46,862 nucleotides of DNA from Bacteroidales bacterium (GTDB lineage: Bacteria; Bacteroidota; Bacteroidia; Bacteroidales; CG2-30-32-10), in NCBI GenBank assembly GCA_035353855.1, contig DAOQAK010000032.1, positions 1 to 46,862 on the forward strand. The letters are read 5' to 3'. The notes beneath the pieces were generated by a model. The model ran no database searches. It was not told the DNA's origin and saw nothing but the letters and a program-made list of their open reading frames with translations. Each line of letters opens with the position of its first letter. Positions within the stretch are counted from its first letter, which is position 1. A program made the translations under genes and the position numbers. Shown piece by piece: positions 33,301-42,497 of the stretch.

Positions 33301-33933
33301 TTAATTTAAATCTTCAAGTTTTACTTCTTCTTTTTGAAGATTAGTTGTAAGGTTAAATTTATTCACTTTGTTTTCTTGCATTAAGTCCATAACCTTTTTT
33401 ACTGTTTTGTAATCAGTATTGGCATCACCTCTTATGGCAACTTCTGCTTGCTGGTTTACGATACGTGCATAACGAACCCAATAACCAAGCTGGTTATCTG
33501 CAGAGTCAGTTGGGATGCCTATTTCCATAGCTTCCCTTTCTTTTGAATCTTCAGTATTTAACCATCTTTTTAAAATATTAATAGGCATTCCAAAAGAAGA
33601 AGATGTTTCAAATTTATTCAGTTCTTTTTCGGAAAATTTAATATTGTATCGTTCTCCCATTTTTGCAAGTATATCTCTGCGGTAATGAGTTGAAGAATCT
33701 TTACCGTTATCAATATTGAAGAAAATCTTATCATCTTTAGCAATAGAAATGGTGATAATATTTTTTTCAGGTGCTTGTTTTTCAGAAATAGAACTTGGCG
33801 TATCAATAACAGCAGCTTCTTGAGGCCTGAAAGTAGAAGTAAGCATAAAAAAGGTTAAAAGCAACGAAAACAAATCCACCATCGGCGTCATGTCGATGTG
33901 TGGTGATTTGGTCGGTAGCTTTATTTTTGGCAT
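33301..33933 (-). CDS. exbD: ExbD/TolR biopolymer transport protein (copy 1)
   Basis: A 210-residue paralogue of the following exbD with the same helix and proton-path motif (SPHIDMTPMVDLFSLLLTFFML) and a periplasmic domain containing ITISIAKDDKIFFNIDNG and VAIRGDANTDYKTVKKVMDLMQ. Two unlike ExbDs in one operon is the common Bacteroidota pattern and suggests a heterodimeric pair in the pore. The gene follows exbB by 38 nt. Confidence 0.92.
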   Translation of the reverse strand: MPKIKLPTKSPHIDMTPMVDLFSLLLTFFMLTSTFRPQEAAVIDTPSSISEKQAPEKNIITISIAKDDKIFFNIDNGKDSSTHYRRDILAKMGERYNIKFSEKELNKFETSSSFGMPINILKRWLNTEDSKEREAMEIGIPTDSADNQLGYWVRYARIVNQQAEVAIRGDANTDYKTVKKVMDLMQENKVNKFNLTTNLQKEEVKLEDLN

Positions 33934-33971
33934 GTTTTATTTTTTTTAATTAATGAGTTTATTGGTCTTAA

Positions 33972-34955
33972 TTATTTAGTAGTAGCAGCAAAAGTTTGAA
34001 CAATGCTGAATCCTGCTTCATCAATTTTAAAAGTCATACCATCAATAACCGATGAAAAATAGTTGAAAAGTATAATTGCGCTTGCTGAACCACCAATACC
34101 AAATGCAGTATTGATAAGAGCTTCTGATATACCTGTTGCAAGAGCAAGAGCATCCGGAGAACCTGCTGATGCCAAAGCGGCAAATGCACGGATCATTCCG
34201 AATACTGTACCAAGTAGTCCAATAAGTACTGATAATGAAGCCAAGGTAGAAAGGAATACTAAATTCTTTGATAACATAGGAGCTTCTAAGGTAGCTGCTT
34301 CATCAAATTCTTTCTGTAAAGCAAGTACTTTCTGTTCCTTTTCTAATCTTGTATCATTTTGTAATTCTCTGTATTTTCCTAATGTAGCCCTGGCAACATT
34401 GGCAATAGAACCTTTTTGTTTGTCGCATTCTGCAATAGCAGCTTCTATTTGGTCAGAAGCCAGTAAAGTTTGAAGATTCCTTAAAAATGCACCTGCATTA
34501 TATTTACTCATTCCTAATGATAAAATTCCGAAAACAATTAAAGCTGCAACAATTAAAATTGGACCGATAATCATATCTTTTACTAAAATTAAATATGCAA
34601 AACCTCCTAAAACCAATAGGAAAGAAACAAGTCTTAATATAAGTTTAAATGTAGCATAACCAACACTGCCACCTCTAGCCATTTCTATAGTGATTAATCT
34701 TTCGAGAGAGAAAATCATAATTACTAATACGCAAGTAAGAAGTATAGGAACGATTATACCTCCTTTATACATCATTGCTAAAAAGTTACCGGGTATTGGT
34801 GTTCCTTCAGGATTTCCTCCTTGAAAGTTATCCGGGTTTCCCATTACGAAGATGAAAATCGCAATTGCGGCTGCTAATGCAATTAGCAGGGAGCTAACTG
34901 CAAAAACGGATGACATTGCATCTTTCAGCGTTTGACCAGTTGAATTCTTTGCCAT
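33972..34955 (-). CDS. exbB: MotA/TolQ/ExbB-family proton channel
   Basis: A 327-residue inner-membrane protein with an extra pair of N-terminal helices relative to E. coli ExbB. The MotA/ExbB core (about 175-310) contains LSVLIGLLGTVFGMIRAFAALASAG, the long helix LATGISEALINTAFGIGGSASAIILFNYFS with the conserved Thr and Gly residues that line the pore. It is the first gene of exbB-exbD-exbD-tonB, with a strong promoter 62 nt upstream of its start. Confidence 0.92.
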   Translation of the reverse strand: MAKNSTGQTLKDAMSSVFAVSSLLIALAAAIAIFIFVMGNPDNFQGGNPEGTPIPGNFLAMMYKGGIIVPILLTCVLVIMIFSLERLITIEMARGGSVGYATFKLILRLVSFLLVLGGFAYLILVKDMIIGPILIVAALIVFGILSLGMSKYNAGAFLRNLQTLLASDQIEAAIAECDKQKGSIANVARATLGKYRELQNDTRLEKEQKVLALQKEFDEAATLEAPMLSKNLVFLSTLASLSVLIGLLGTVFGMIRAFAALASAGSPDALALATGISEALINTAFGIGGSASAIILFNYFSSVIDGMTFKIDEAGFSIVQTFAATTK

Positions 34956-35016
34956 AGTTTTTAATTTATTGATTAATAATTTATTTGATTTTTGTTTATT
35001 TGTTTTTTATGTGTGG

Positions 35017-35044
35017 CAAATATAAATATTTTTTTAAATAACAA
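35017..35044 (-). promoter_or_regulatory. Promoter of the exbB-exbD-exbD-tonB operon
   Basis: On the minus strand TATATTTG (35017-35024) is a perfect -7 box and TTG (35042-35044) lies 17 nt upstream as the -33 element. The leader before exbB is about 60 nt and A-rich. Confidence 0.65.
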
Positions 35045-35284
35045 TACCTGTAAATTCTTTAATTATTTTTATTATTTAAAATTCAGAATGATGGCTTGCC
35101 TGCCTTTAATTCAAATTAGTTTAATAATTAGTTTATTACCTCCTTTTATTAGATGAATAAAAATAAAATTTCTTGTGGTTTTACACATCAAAAATAATAT
35201 TATGTATAATATCTAAAAAGCAACAATCATTATAAGGTAAAAAAATATAAGTTAACGGATAAAATAAAAAAGTTAACGGTAAAA

Positions 35285-35312
35285 AAAAGGGGCTGAATAT
35301 TCAGCCCCTTTT
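35285..35312 (-). terminator. Rho-independent terminator of the TPR / PstS-like operon
   Basis: A perfect palindrome, AAGGGGCTGA and TCAGCCCCTT around ATAT (35287-35310), is flanked by A-runs on one side and T-runs on the other. On the minus strand it follows the TPR gene stop by about 20 nt. It separates this operon from exbB. The rest of the 34956-35332 gap holds only the exbB promoter and AT-rich DNA. Confidence 0.92.
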
Positions 35313-35332
35313 AAAATAAAATATTGTTAATA

Positions 35333-37036
35333 TTAATATGGGCATTTCACTGCCAGCGATTTTTTTATATCAATTGAATTTTGATCTTTTGGGTCGATTG
35401 CTAATATTTTATCGCAGTAACCAATACTTTTTTTAGCATCTTCGCATTTTTTATTCATATTATATTGTTTGAAGTAATAATATCTCAAATAACTATATGC
35501 GGTAGTAAGATATTTTACATATTTGGCCGAATCAGCTAAAGATAAAGTTACTAAATTTTCATAATATGGTTTGGCAAGCCCGAGTTCACTTGTTGAATCA
35601 ACAATGGATCTACCTTGTGCACGATACATAACAGCATTAATATAATCTGGTTTTTGTGCAAGAACAGAACCAAAGCATGTATCAGCCTTATCATATTTTT
35701 TTGCGTTCAGACAGGTTTTTCCAGCTTCATAATAGTCCATCAGAGTTGGTTTTCCTGAACTGATTTTCAATTCAATATATTTTGCAGCCAAATCATATTG
35801 TTTCAATGCAGCATATTCTTTTGATATTTTTGAGTATAAATCATAATTAGTAGAATCTAATTCTAAAGCTTTGATATATTTTTGTGAAGCTTCATCATGA
35901 GTGCCAAGTTTGCTTAGGATGTCGCCATAATAACTATAATCATCAGCCATAATTTTATCAGGTTTGGTATATTGGAAGAAGGTTTTAATTGCAGTTAAAG
36001 CATCCTGATAATTGTTAAGATTATAATAAGAATAGGCTTCCAACCGGTTGACATAATTATAATTTTTATTTATTGCATCCTTGTCAAGAGTTTTCAGTTC
36101 TTCAATATATTTAACAGCTTCTTCATATTTTTTTGCCATGTAAAGAAAAGCAGCATAACGTACTTTCGCATAAAAGTTATTGCCTGAAAGCTCTATGAAT
36201 TTTTCGTAATCTTTAATACCATTGTCCCATTGTTGTGCAAGACCATACAATTCGGCTCTTTCGCGATAAGCAGGAGCAAAAGTACTTTCAATATCAATAG
36301 CTTTTTTATAATAATCCAAAGCATCATTGTATGATTTAGCTCTCATCCATAGTTGTCCTATTTTTACCATAGCCTTACATGATTTTGGGTCAAGTTCATT
36401 AGCTTTATTATAAGCAACTATTGCGCTTGAGCCATCATTGTAGTTAAGGTAAATATCACCTTTAATCAAATAAACTTCAGGAACAAGTGTGCTTCGTTCG
36501 GTTGCATTATCAATAATTTCGAGCAAAGCTTCTTTTGTAAAACCAGGAGCTTTAAGGTATGCTTCTGCAATTTTTGCATAAGATAGAGCTTGTTTTGTAG
36601 TTGGGATATCTGATTTTGTATATTTCATACCCTTCAGAGGCATTAGATCTTTTGCTTTCTGAATACTAGCATCTGCTTCTGTTCTTTTATTTTGTAAAAT
36701 ATAAACTCTTCCAGCGCCAATATAATTTAATGGGTCAGCAGGAGCTTTCTCAATACCTTTATTAAAATACTGAAGAGCTGAATTTGCTGCTTCGCTTAAT
36801 GATGCAGCAGCGCTATCTACAAAATATTGTTTAAGAAAGCTTTCGCCATAATAAAAATATATTTCACCATTTGTTGGCTGTGCTGCAAGTAAGTCGTCGA
36901 ATGCTTTATGCGAAGCATCATACTGTTCGCTTTCCGAAAGGCGGATGGCAGATTTTAGATCCTGTGCTTTCAATGTATATTGCGAAAGCACTACTACCAA
37001 AAATAAGCATACAAAAAATTTAACATAACGTAACAT
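35333..37036 (-). CDS. Secreted tetratricopeptide-repeat protein linked to the exb/tonB cluster
   Basis: A 567-residue exported protein with a signal peptide (about 1-24, ending LKAQ) and TPR-like repeats through most of its length, for example DASHKAFDDLLAAQPTNGEIYFYYGESFL, SSAIVAYNKANELDPKSCKAMVKIGQLWM, SYNDALDYYKKAIDIESTFAPAYRERAEL and THDEASQKYIKALELDSTNYDLYSKISKEY. The repeats are more diverged than those of the 28414 protein. It lies 24 nt after the PstS-like gene and upstream of exbB on the same strand. A TPR protein and a PstS-like lipoprotein beside ExbBD-TonB are often found together in Bacteroidales, which suggests a shared periplasmic function, not yet defined. Confidence 0.85.
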   Translation of the reverse strand: MLRYVKFFVCLFLVVVLSQYTLKAQDLKSAIRLSESEQYDASHKAFDDLLAAQPTNGEIYFYYGESFLKQYFVDSAAASLSEAANSALQYFNKGIEKAPADPLNYIGAGRVYILQNKRTEADASIQKAKDLMPLKGMKYTKSDIPTTKQALSYAKIAEAYLKAPGFTKEALLEIIDNATERSTLVPEVYLIKGDIYLNYNDGSSAIVAYNKANELDPKSCKAMVKIGQLWMRAKSYNDALDYYKKAIDIESTFAPAYRERAELYGLAQQWDNGIKDYEKFIELSGNNFYAKVRYAAFLYMAKKYEEAVKYIEELKTLDKDAINKNYNYVNRLEAYSYYNLNNYQDALTAIKTFFQYTKPDKIMADDYSYYGDILSKLGTHDEASQKYIKALELDSTNYDLYSKISKEYAALKQYDLAAKYIELKISSGKPTLMDYYEAGKTCLNAKKYDKADTCFGSVLAQKPDYINAVMYRAQGRSIVDSTSELGLAKPYYENLVTLSLADSAKYVKYLTTAYSYLRYYYFKQYNMNKKCEDAKKSIGYCDKILAIDPKDQNSIDIKKSLAVKCPY

Positions 37037-37060
37037 TTTATTTATCTCCTTATATTTAAA

Positions 37061-38005
37061 TTATTCACTTTTTATTGTAATAAGTCTGACTGGCATTGTG
37101 GCAGGGACAAGTCCTGATTTCAGTGCTATTCGTTGTCCTTTTTCTCCTGCAACAAAGGAAACAAAACCTGTGCCAAGCCCTGTGAATGTTTCACGGTTAA
37201 TCATATAAACATCACGTGTTAGTGGATATGAGCCTTCAGCAATATTCCCGGGATAGGGTTTGTAATAGTCGTCAATGCTTCCCGGAGTACTAACTGAAAT
37301 TACTTTTATTTTTTTTAGAAATTCATGAGATATGCTGTCATCTTTATCACTAATCCAGTTTACACTAATAATACCAATTGCATTTTTATTTTTTTCCACA
37401 TAACTAATTACATCGGAATTAGTATTTACAGCAAAACAATTTTTTGGAAAATCATTTTTTAAATTGAATTTTTCTTTAATAAAACGTGTATTACATGATT
37501 TAGTGTTATCAAAAACAACATTTAATTCGGTAAGTAATGATTTAGGATTAATTTGATTCCATTTATTTATTTTACCTGAAAAAATATCGGCTATCTGCTC
37601 GTATTGAAGAAGGGTGTCAGGGTTGTCGTTATTGATAATAAAAGCCAAAGCATCAATAGCAATTTTTACCGTTTTGGGATAAATTTGTTTGCTCATAAGA
37701 ACTTTTTCTTCTGTATCGGTAAGCTTGCGGTTAGTAATGACTATTCTTGCCGAGTCGTTCATAAAGTCAGCAAAAGCTTCGCCTTCGGGCTTATAAGAAG
37801 CATTGATTTTTGCATTTGCGTAAATAGATTCAAAAGTATATATTTCAGTGTCGTATAATAGTTGATATGCTTCGTCAACAGCAATTTTAATATTGCCTGA
37901 TGTTGGAGTTTCGTTAATAGTATTATTTTTTTTATTGAATCCTGAACAAGAAGTTAAGAATAAAATAATTATCAGGACCGGACTATATTTAAGATAGGTT
38001 TTCAT
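37061..38005 (-). CDS. PstS-like phosphate-binding-family lipoprotein
   Basis: A lipobox FLTSC (Cys20) marks a lipoprotein. The rest is a periplasmic binding fold of the PstS-like type: KIAVDEAYQLLYDTEIYTFESIYANA, IVITNRKLTDTE, IAIDALAFIINNDN, QIADIFSGKINKWNQI (the last is the hallmark 'IFsGkIxxW' of the family), and a C-terminal YPLTRDVYMINRE-like segment. No pstCAB permease or ATPase genes are adjacent. The link to ExbBD-TonB genes suggests a role other than simple phosphate import. It overlaps the upstream small gene by 4 nt. Confidence 0.85.
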   Translation of the reverse strand: MKTYLKYSPVLIIILFLTSCSGFNKKNNTINETPTSGNIKIAVDEAYQLLYDTEIYTFESIYANAKINASYKPEGEAFADFMNDSARIVITNRKLTDTEEKVLMSKQIYPKTVKIAIDALAFIINNDNPDTLLQYEQIADIFSGKINKWNQINPKSLLTELNVVFDNTKSCNTRFIKEKFNLKNDFPKNCFAVNTNSDVISYVEKNKNAIGIISVNWISDKDDSISHEFLKKIKVISVSTPGSIDDYYKPYPGNIAEGSYPLTRDVYMINRETFTGLGTGFVSFVAGEKGQRIALKSGLVPATMPVRLITIKSE

Positions 38006-38280
38006 GGGTTATTCCTTTCGTTTTTTGATTGACGGATTTGTGTGTAAACTCTAGCTAAGCGAAAAAAACCATAAGCTATAAAGAAAATACCGATTATAGT
38101 TTTAATTTCCTGAGGCAGGTAAGTATAAACAGGAAAATATATTAACATAATGCCTAGTCCAAAGAAAATAACCACCATTCCCAGTCCGAACCAGATCATT
38201 ATTTTAGCGAGAAGCTTTTTGTCAAAGGCCATCATTCTGAATATTGCCGCCGTTTCTTTTCGCTTAACTGTTAAACGCAA
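38002..38280 (-). CDS. Small two-helix membrane protein of unknown function
   Basis: Ninety-two residues: a basic N-terminus (MRLTVKRKETAAIFRMMAFDKK), then two hydrophobic helices (about 28-50 and 59-76), then a basic tail (ARVYTQIRQSKNERNNP). Its stop overlaps the PstS-like start by 4 nt, so the two are translationally coupled. An internal ATG at residue 16 or 17 is an alternative start. I do not recognise the family. It is probably the first gene of the operon, with a -7 box 64 nt upstream. Confidence 0.65.
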   Translation of the reverse strand: MRLTVKRKETAAIFRMMAFDKKLLAKIMIWFGLGMVVIFFGLGIMLIYFPVYTYLPQEIKTIIGIFFIAYGFFRLARVYTQIRQSKNERNNP

Positions 38281-38344
38281 GAAACAGTATTTTATTGTAA
38301 TTACTTTTATTTTTCTTAAATCAAGACCTAAATACTATTCGGTA

Positions 38345-38352
38345 CAAATGTA
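38345..38352 (-). promoter_or_regulatory. -7 promoter element for the small membrane protein / PstS-like / TPR operon
   Basis: On the minus strand TACATTTG matches TAnnTTTG, about 64 nt upstream of the 38280 start. No good -33 element is visible. Confidence 0.4.
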
Positions 38353-38685
38353 AAAATATTTTTTATTCGGGAAATCATTTATAATAAAAGCTTTTTCTTT
38401 GAATAACAGAAGCTCGTAAACATAAATAATTTAGAATATTTATTACTATCAAAACAATATGACATATATGGAATAATATCACGATTTTCAATTTAAAATT
38501 GGAAATATACTCGTTCTTATAAGGTTTGCAAAGGCAAAACTGTTTAGAACGAGTTATACCGTACAGAAAACAAAAAATATTTTTGCAAAACTCTTTTCTG
38601 TCGGTATACTTCAATAAAAAAACCAAAACATTTCTAAAAAAATAACAAAATACTCCGCCGTGGTGGAAAAAAACAAACGAAACAT

Positions 38686-39080
38686 GGAGTTTTCGCCTTT
38701 GGCTAAAAAACCCGAATGAGGTGGCCTCAATCAAAAAACCACACTCACTTCGTTCGTATTATTTTTTTCCCAAAATACCATTGAAAATTTACTAGACTAT
38801 TTGCAACAAACAATAAACATCAAACGACAAACGAAAAATGGATTATTCGCCTTACGGCGAAAGAACCCTGAGGGAGGGCTTCAATCAAAAAACCACACTC
38901 ACTACGTTCGTGCTATTTTTTTATTTCATTTTCATAAGACCTTTGACAATTACCCAAACCAGTTGCCACAAACAAACAACACAAGACACAAAGGGATTAT
39001 TCGCCTTGTGGCGAAAGAACCCTGAGGGAGGGCTTCAATCAAAAAACCACACTCACTACGTTCGTGCTATTTTTTTATTT
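38686..39080. repeat. Three direct copies of an 85-90-bp intergenic repeat (last two 154 bp apart)
   Basis: Copies at about 38686-38768 (diverged), 38840-38926 and 38994-39080 share GGATTATTCGCCTT(AC/GT)GGCGAA, then CCCTGAGGGAGGGCTTCAAT, then CCACACTCACTACGTTCGTG and a T-run. Each contains two small hairpins (TTCGCC/GGCGAA and CCCT/AGGG). Copies 2 and 3 start exactly 154 bp apart; the spacers are A- and C-rich and also related. No protein-coding role is supported. They lie downstream of tRNA-Ser. The remaining 38281-38685 stretch holds the promoter at 38345 and nothing else I can support. Confidence 0.8.
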
Positions 39081-39128
39081 TCTTCAAAAGTCATAAAATA
39101 AATTTTAGACTTTTTCCGAAAATAAAAA

Positions 39129-39144
39129 AGCTCCTTGCGGAGCT
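39129..39144 (-). terminator. Hairpin terminator downstream of tRNA-Ser
   Basis: AGCTCC (39129-39134) pairs with GGAGCT (39139-39144) around a 4-nt loop, followed on the minus strand by a T-run, 12 nt past the tRNA 3' end. Confidence 0.7.
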
Positions 39145-39155
39145 GGCTTTTTGAT

Positions 39156-39246
39156 TGGCGGAGAGAATGGGATTCGAACCCATGAAACGCTTGTGACGTT
39201 TACACACTTTCCAGGCGTGCGCCTTCGACCACTCGGCCATCTCTCC
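39156..39246 (-). tRNA. tRNA-Ser (anticodon GGA)
   Basis: On the minus strand the acceptor GGAGAGA pairs with TCTCTCC; the discriminator is G and CCA is encoded (39156-39158). The anticodon loop is CTGGAAA (anticodon GGA, reads UCC and UCU). A long variable arm (about 15 nt) typical of class II tRNAs and the T-loop GGTTCGAATCC are present. Total 91 nt with CCA. Confidence 0.95.
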
Positions 39247-39307
39247 TTTGAATTTTTAAGGTTGCAAATATATAAAAATAAAAGAAAATAAAAATTACTT
39301 AAATATA

Positions 39308-40339
39308 TTAATCTTCTGTTAGTTCACCTCTTAATGATATTTTCAACAGTTTTTTTATTTCAGGAATAGCAAAATTTTCTCCAAGTAAATACATTAATTT
39401 CGTTACTGCTGCTTCGGTTGTAATATCAGCACCGCCAATAACACCAATGTTATAAAGACTTGCGCCGGTTTCGTATTTCCCCTGTGCAACGGCTCCACCT
39501 TTGCATTGTGTAACATTAAGGATGATGATTCCTTTTTTTATCATTTTTTCCAAAGCTTCAAGAAACCATTTGTCTGTAGGAGCATTGCCTGAGCCATATG
39601 TTTCAAGTATTAGAGCTTTCAAACCTTTTATCTGTGAGAATGCTTCGATAGTGTTTTTTTCAATTCCCGGGAATAATTTCAGGATAGCAATATTCGCATC
39701 AAGCTTGGTGTGAACGATTAAAAAATCCATTATTGGGTTTGAAATAAACTGGTTGTTGAATTTGATGCGCACACCAACTTCGGCTAAAGGAGGGTAATTG
39801 GCAGAAGTAAATGCACTAAAATTTTCAGCATTGAATTTATGCGTTCTGTTGCCACGATATAAATTATGTTCAAAATAAATACACACTTCAGGAATTAACG
39901 GTTTATCGTTTTTTCGGGTAGCTGCTATTTCTATAGCGGTAATAAGATTTTCCCGGCCATCGGTGCGTATTACACCGATAGGTAGTTGTGAACCGGTAAG
40001 GATAACGGGTTTTGAAAGGTTTTCCAACATGAAACTTAATGCTGATGCTGTGAAAGCCATAGTATCGGAGCCATGCAGGATTACAAATCCATCGAATTTT
40101 TCGTAATTATTTTGTATTACTTTGGCTAGTTCTACCCACATTGCCGGGTTCATATTTGATGAATCTATCAATGGGTTGAAAGAATACGAATCGATATTCA
40201 AGTTGAATTTTTTCAGTTCAGGAAGATGTTTTAAAAGATGTTTGAAATCGAAAGGTTTCAATGCTCCTGATTTTTCGTCTTCAATCATTCCAATGGTTCC
40301 GCCTGTATAAATAATCAGGATTGAAGTTTTATTTTTCAT
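39308..40339 (-). CDS. ansA: Type I (cytoplasmic) L-asparaginase
   Basis: Hydrolyses asparagine to aspartate and ammonia. The first catalytic motif is YTGGTIGM (about 11-18, nucleophile Thr) and the second is FVILHGSDTMAFTASALSFML (about 84-104) with the HGSDTM triad residues. Further on, GSQLPIGVIRTDGRENLITAIEIAA is characteristic of AnsA. No signal peptide is present, so it acts in the cytoplasm. At 343 residues the length is normal. Its start overlaps the tatD stop by 4 nt; the two form one operon. Confidence 0.93.
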   Translation of the reverse strand: MKNKTSILIIYTGGTIGMIEDEKSGALKPFDFKHLLKHLPELKKFNLNIDSYSFNPLIDSSNMNPAMWVELAKVIQNNYEKFDGFVILHGSDTMAFTASALSFMLENLSKPVILTGSQLPIGVIRTDGRENLITAIEIAATRKNDKPLIPEVCIYFEHNLYRGNRTHKFNAENFSAFTSANYPPLAEVGVRIKFNNQFISNPIMDFLIVHTKLDANIAILKLFPGIEKNTIEAFSQIKGLKALILETYGSGNAPTDKWFLEALEKMIKKGIIILNVTQCKGGAVAQGKYETGASLYNIGVIGGADITTEAAVTKLMYLLGENFAIPEIKKLLKISLRGELTED

Positions 40340-41109
40340 ATTTCGATATTAAAAAATGAACATGCGTTTTTTGTAGTGATTGCGGCTACTTCATCAACAC
40401 TGCAATTACGTAGTGTTGCAATAAATTCAGCTATGGTTTTGATGTAAGCGCTTTCGTTTCGTTGTCCGCGATAAGGTACTGGTGGCAGGTAAGGTGAATC
40501 GGTTTCGAGAATAATATTTTCCAAAGGAATTTCTTTTACAACTTTTGCAAGCCCCGAATTTTTGTATGTAACCACTCCACCGATTCCGAGCAAATGATTA
40601 TTTTTAATCAATTGTTTTGCCTGCTCCAAACTGCCCGGATAGCAATGGAAAACAGCTTTCACATCGGAATAATTTTTCTCGTTAAGTACTTGAATGATTT
40701 CATTCAGCGCATTACGACTGTGAATGATTACCGGAAGATTATATTTTTTTGCAAGCTCAAGCTGAAGTTTAAAAACTTCTATTTGTTCATTGATAAAAGT
40801 TTTATCCCAATACAAGTCAATTCCAATTTCACCAATGGCTACAAACTTTTCTTTCGCTAACCATTCGCTGATGATTTCCATTTCGGAATGATAATTTTGA
40901 TTGACAGAACCGGGATGAAGCCCCATGCAGGAAAAACAAATACCGGGAAATTGATTGCACAAATCAAACATTGGTTTTATTGAAGTGCTGTCGATGTTGG
41001 GTAAAATCAGTTTTTTTACATCGTTCTGAATAGCACGATTGACGGTCAATTCAACATCATCTGCAAATTCTTCAAGGTAAATATGTGTATGCGAGTCTAT
41101 CAAAATCAT
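40336..41109 (-). CDS. tatD: TatD-family metal-dependent DNase
   Basis: A 257-residue amidohydrolase-fold nuclease. Metal ligands are in IDSHTHIYLEEF (about 3-14), AIGEIGIDLYWDK (about 92-104, Glu), VIIHSRNA, VFHCYPGS and LETDSPYL (Asp late in the sequence). Members act as 3'-5' exonucleases, including in DNA repair, and some as D-Tyr-tRNA deacylases. First gene of the tatD-ansA operon, divergent from the GT9 gene. Confidence 0.92.
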   Translation of the reverse strand: MILIDSHTHIYLEEFADDVELTVNRAIQNDVKKLILPNIDSTSIKPMFDLCNQFPGICFSCMGLHPGSVNQNYHSEMEIISEWLAKEKFVAIGEIGIDLYWDKTFINEQIEVFKLQLELAKKYNLPVIIHSRNALNEIIQVLNEKNYSDVKAVFHCYPGSLEQAKQLIKNNHLLGIGGVVTYKNSGLAKVVKEIPLENIILETDSPYLPPVPYRGQRNESAYIKTIAEFIATLRNCSVDEVAAITTKNACSFFNIEI

Positions 41110-41113
41110 GTGG

Positions 41114-41121
41114 CAAAAATA
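41114..41121 (-). promoter_or_regulatory. -7 promoter element almost touching the tatD start codon
   Basis: On the minus strand TATTTTTG matches the -7 consensus and ends only 4 nt before the tatD ATG, so a transcript from it would be nearly leaderless. No -33 element is clear, so this may be chance. Confidence 0.3.
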
Positions 41122-41222
41122 CTGCTTTTTGAAATGAAAAAATTTAATTTTTTACTTGAAAATTTAATAATTTCTTAATAGTTAAAAAATGTTGAATTAA
41201 AATAGTTTGTGATTTATTTTTA

Positions 41223-41230
41223 TATTTTTG
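41223..41230 (+). promoter_or_regulatory. -7 promoter element for the GT9 gene
   Basis: TATTTTTG lies 15 nt before the TTG start codon at 41246. A TTTG at 41206-41209 is too close (13 nt) for a good -33 element. Confidence 0.35.
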
Positions 41231-41245
41231 TAAAAAACAATAACC

Positions 41246-42232
41246 TTGAAAAAAATTCTGATAATAAGGTTCAGCTCAATTGGTGATATTGTGCTTACCT
41301 CGCCGATAATTCGTTGCGTAAAACAACAACTTAAAGATGTAGAATTACATTACCTTACAAAAGAATCACATTTGCCTATAGTAAAGCATAATCCTTATAT
41401 CGATAAGATTTACACCATAAAGAAAAGTGTTATGTCGGTTATGCCTCAGTTAAAAGAAGAGAAGTATGATTTTATTATCGACTTACATAACAGCATACGT
41501 TCTACATCAACAGTGTTGCATCTTGTAAGACCTTTTAATTCGGTTAAAAAGCTAAATATTAAAAAAGAACTTTACGTTTATACAAAAATAAATTTACTTC
41601 CAAAAGTTCATAATGTTGACCGGTTTTTTGATGTGGTTGAAAAACTTGGAGTGAAGAATGATGGTAAAGGTCTGGATTATTTTATCAGTGATGATGAAGT
41701 TGTGAATCTTTCCGATTTACCCGAAACTCACAGGAATGGATATGTTGCTTTTGTTATTGGCGGAAAGCATGCTACTAAAAGATTGCCCGATAATAAAATA
41801 ATTTCAATTTGTACAAGAATTCATCATCCTGTTATTATTCTTGGAGGTAAAGAAAATCATGAATCGGGTGAATTGATAAAAAGTGTAGTAGGAGATAAAG
41901 TTTATAATGCCTGCGGACTATATTCGCTGAACCAGGCAGCATCGATTATTCAACAATCGAAGCAGGTAATATCAAACGATACCGGCTTAATGCATGTTGC
42001 AGCTGCTTTTAAAAAACCTGTGATATCAATTTGGGGAAACACTGTCCCTGCATTCGGCATGTATCCTTATTTCCCGGAAGAATATAAACACCTTTCAAAA
42101 ATCATTGAAGTAAAGAATCTGCATTGCCGTCCCTGCTCAAAGCTTGGATTTGAAAAATGCCCCAAGAACCATTTCAAATGCATGAACCTTATTGATGAAA
42201 AAGAAGTGGTGAATAGCATTCATTGGGAGTAA
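41246..42232 (+). CDS. Glycosyltransferase family 9 (heptosyltransferase-like)
   Basis: A two-Rossmann-domain (GT-B) enzyme of the ADP-heptose:LPS heptosyltransferase family. The N-terminal RFSSIGDIVLTSPIIRCVK motif (about 8-26) and the C-terminal donor-site block QVISNDTGLMHVAAAFKKPVISIWGNTVP (about 242-270) are diagnostic. It probably adds a heptose-like sugar in lipopolysaccharide core building. The start is a TTG (41246), since the next in-frame ATG falls inside the fold. A Cys-rich CRPCSKLGFEKCPKNHFKCM near the C-terminus is usual in this group. No other LPS genes are adjacent. Confidence 0.88.
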   Translation: MKKILIIRFSSIGDIVLTSPIIRCVKQQLKDVELHYLTKESHLPIVKHNPYIDKIYTIKKSVMSVMPQLKEEKYDFIIDLHNSIRSTSTVLHLVRPFNSVKKLNIKKELYVYTKINLLPKVHNVDRFFDVVEKLGVKNDGKGLDYFISDDEVVNLSDLPETHRNGYVAFVIGGKHATKRLPDNKIISICTRIHHPVIILGGKENHESGELIKSVVGDKVYNACGLYSLNQAASIIQQSKQVISNDTGLMHVAAAFKKPVISIWGNTVPAFGMYPYFPEEYKHLSKIIEVKNLHCRPCSKLGFEKCPKNHFKCMNLIDEKEVVNSIHWE

Positions 42233-42497
42233 GAAAATTTAGTTGACAAGTTGATAAGCAGACAAGTTGACAAGGGGAAATGAAGTTCAAAGTTCAAACC
42301 TCAAACCTACCTAAGGCAGACAAAATATTCAATCATTATTTTTTAAATTTGCTGTAAATCCGTAAAATCCGCGTCATTCGTGTTCTATCATATAAATGGG
42401 GTAATGGTTGATAGGTTGAGCAGCTGGTTTGGTTAATAGTCATCGGTAAAAAAATAACTAATAAAATACAAAACAATTTTCTCTTTACTATTTTCTA

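Noticed and set aside
38801..39101. Small plus-strand genes over the 154-bp-spaced repeats
   Set aside because: The frames differ between copies, and the peptides only reflect the DNA repeat.
39156..39246. tRNA-Ser as an attachment site of an integrated element
   Set aside because: No integrase gene and no direct repeat of the tRNA 3' end are found in the window.
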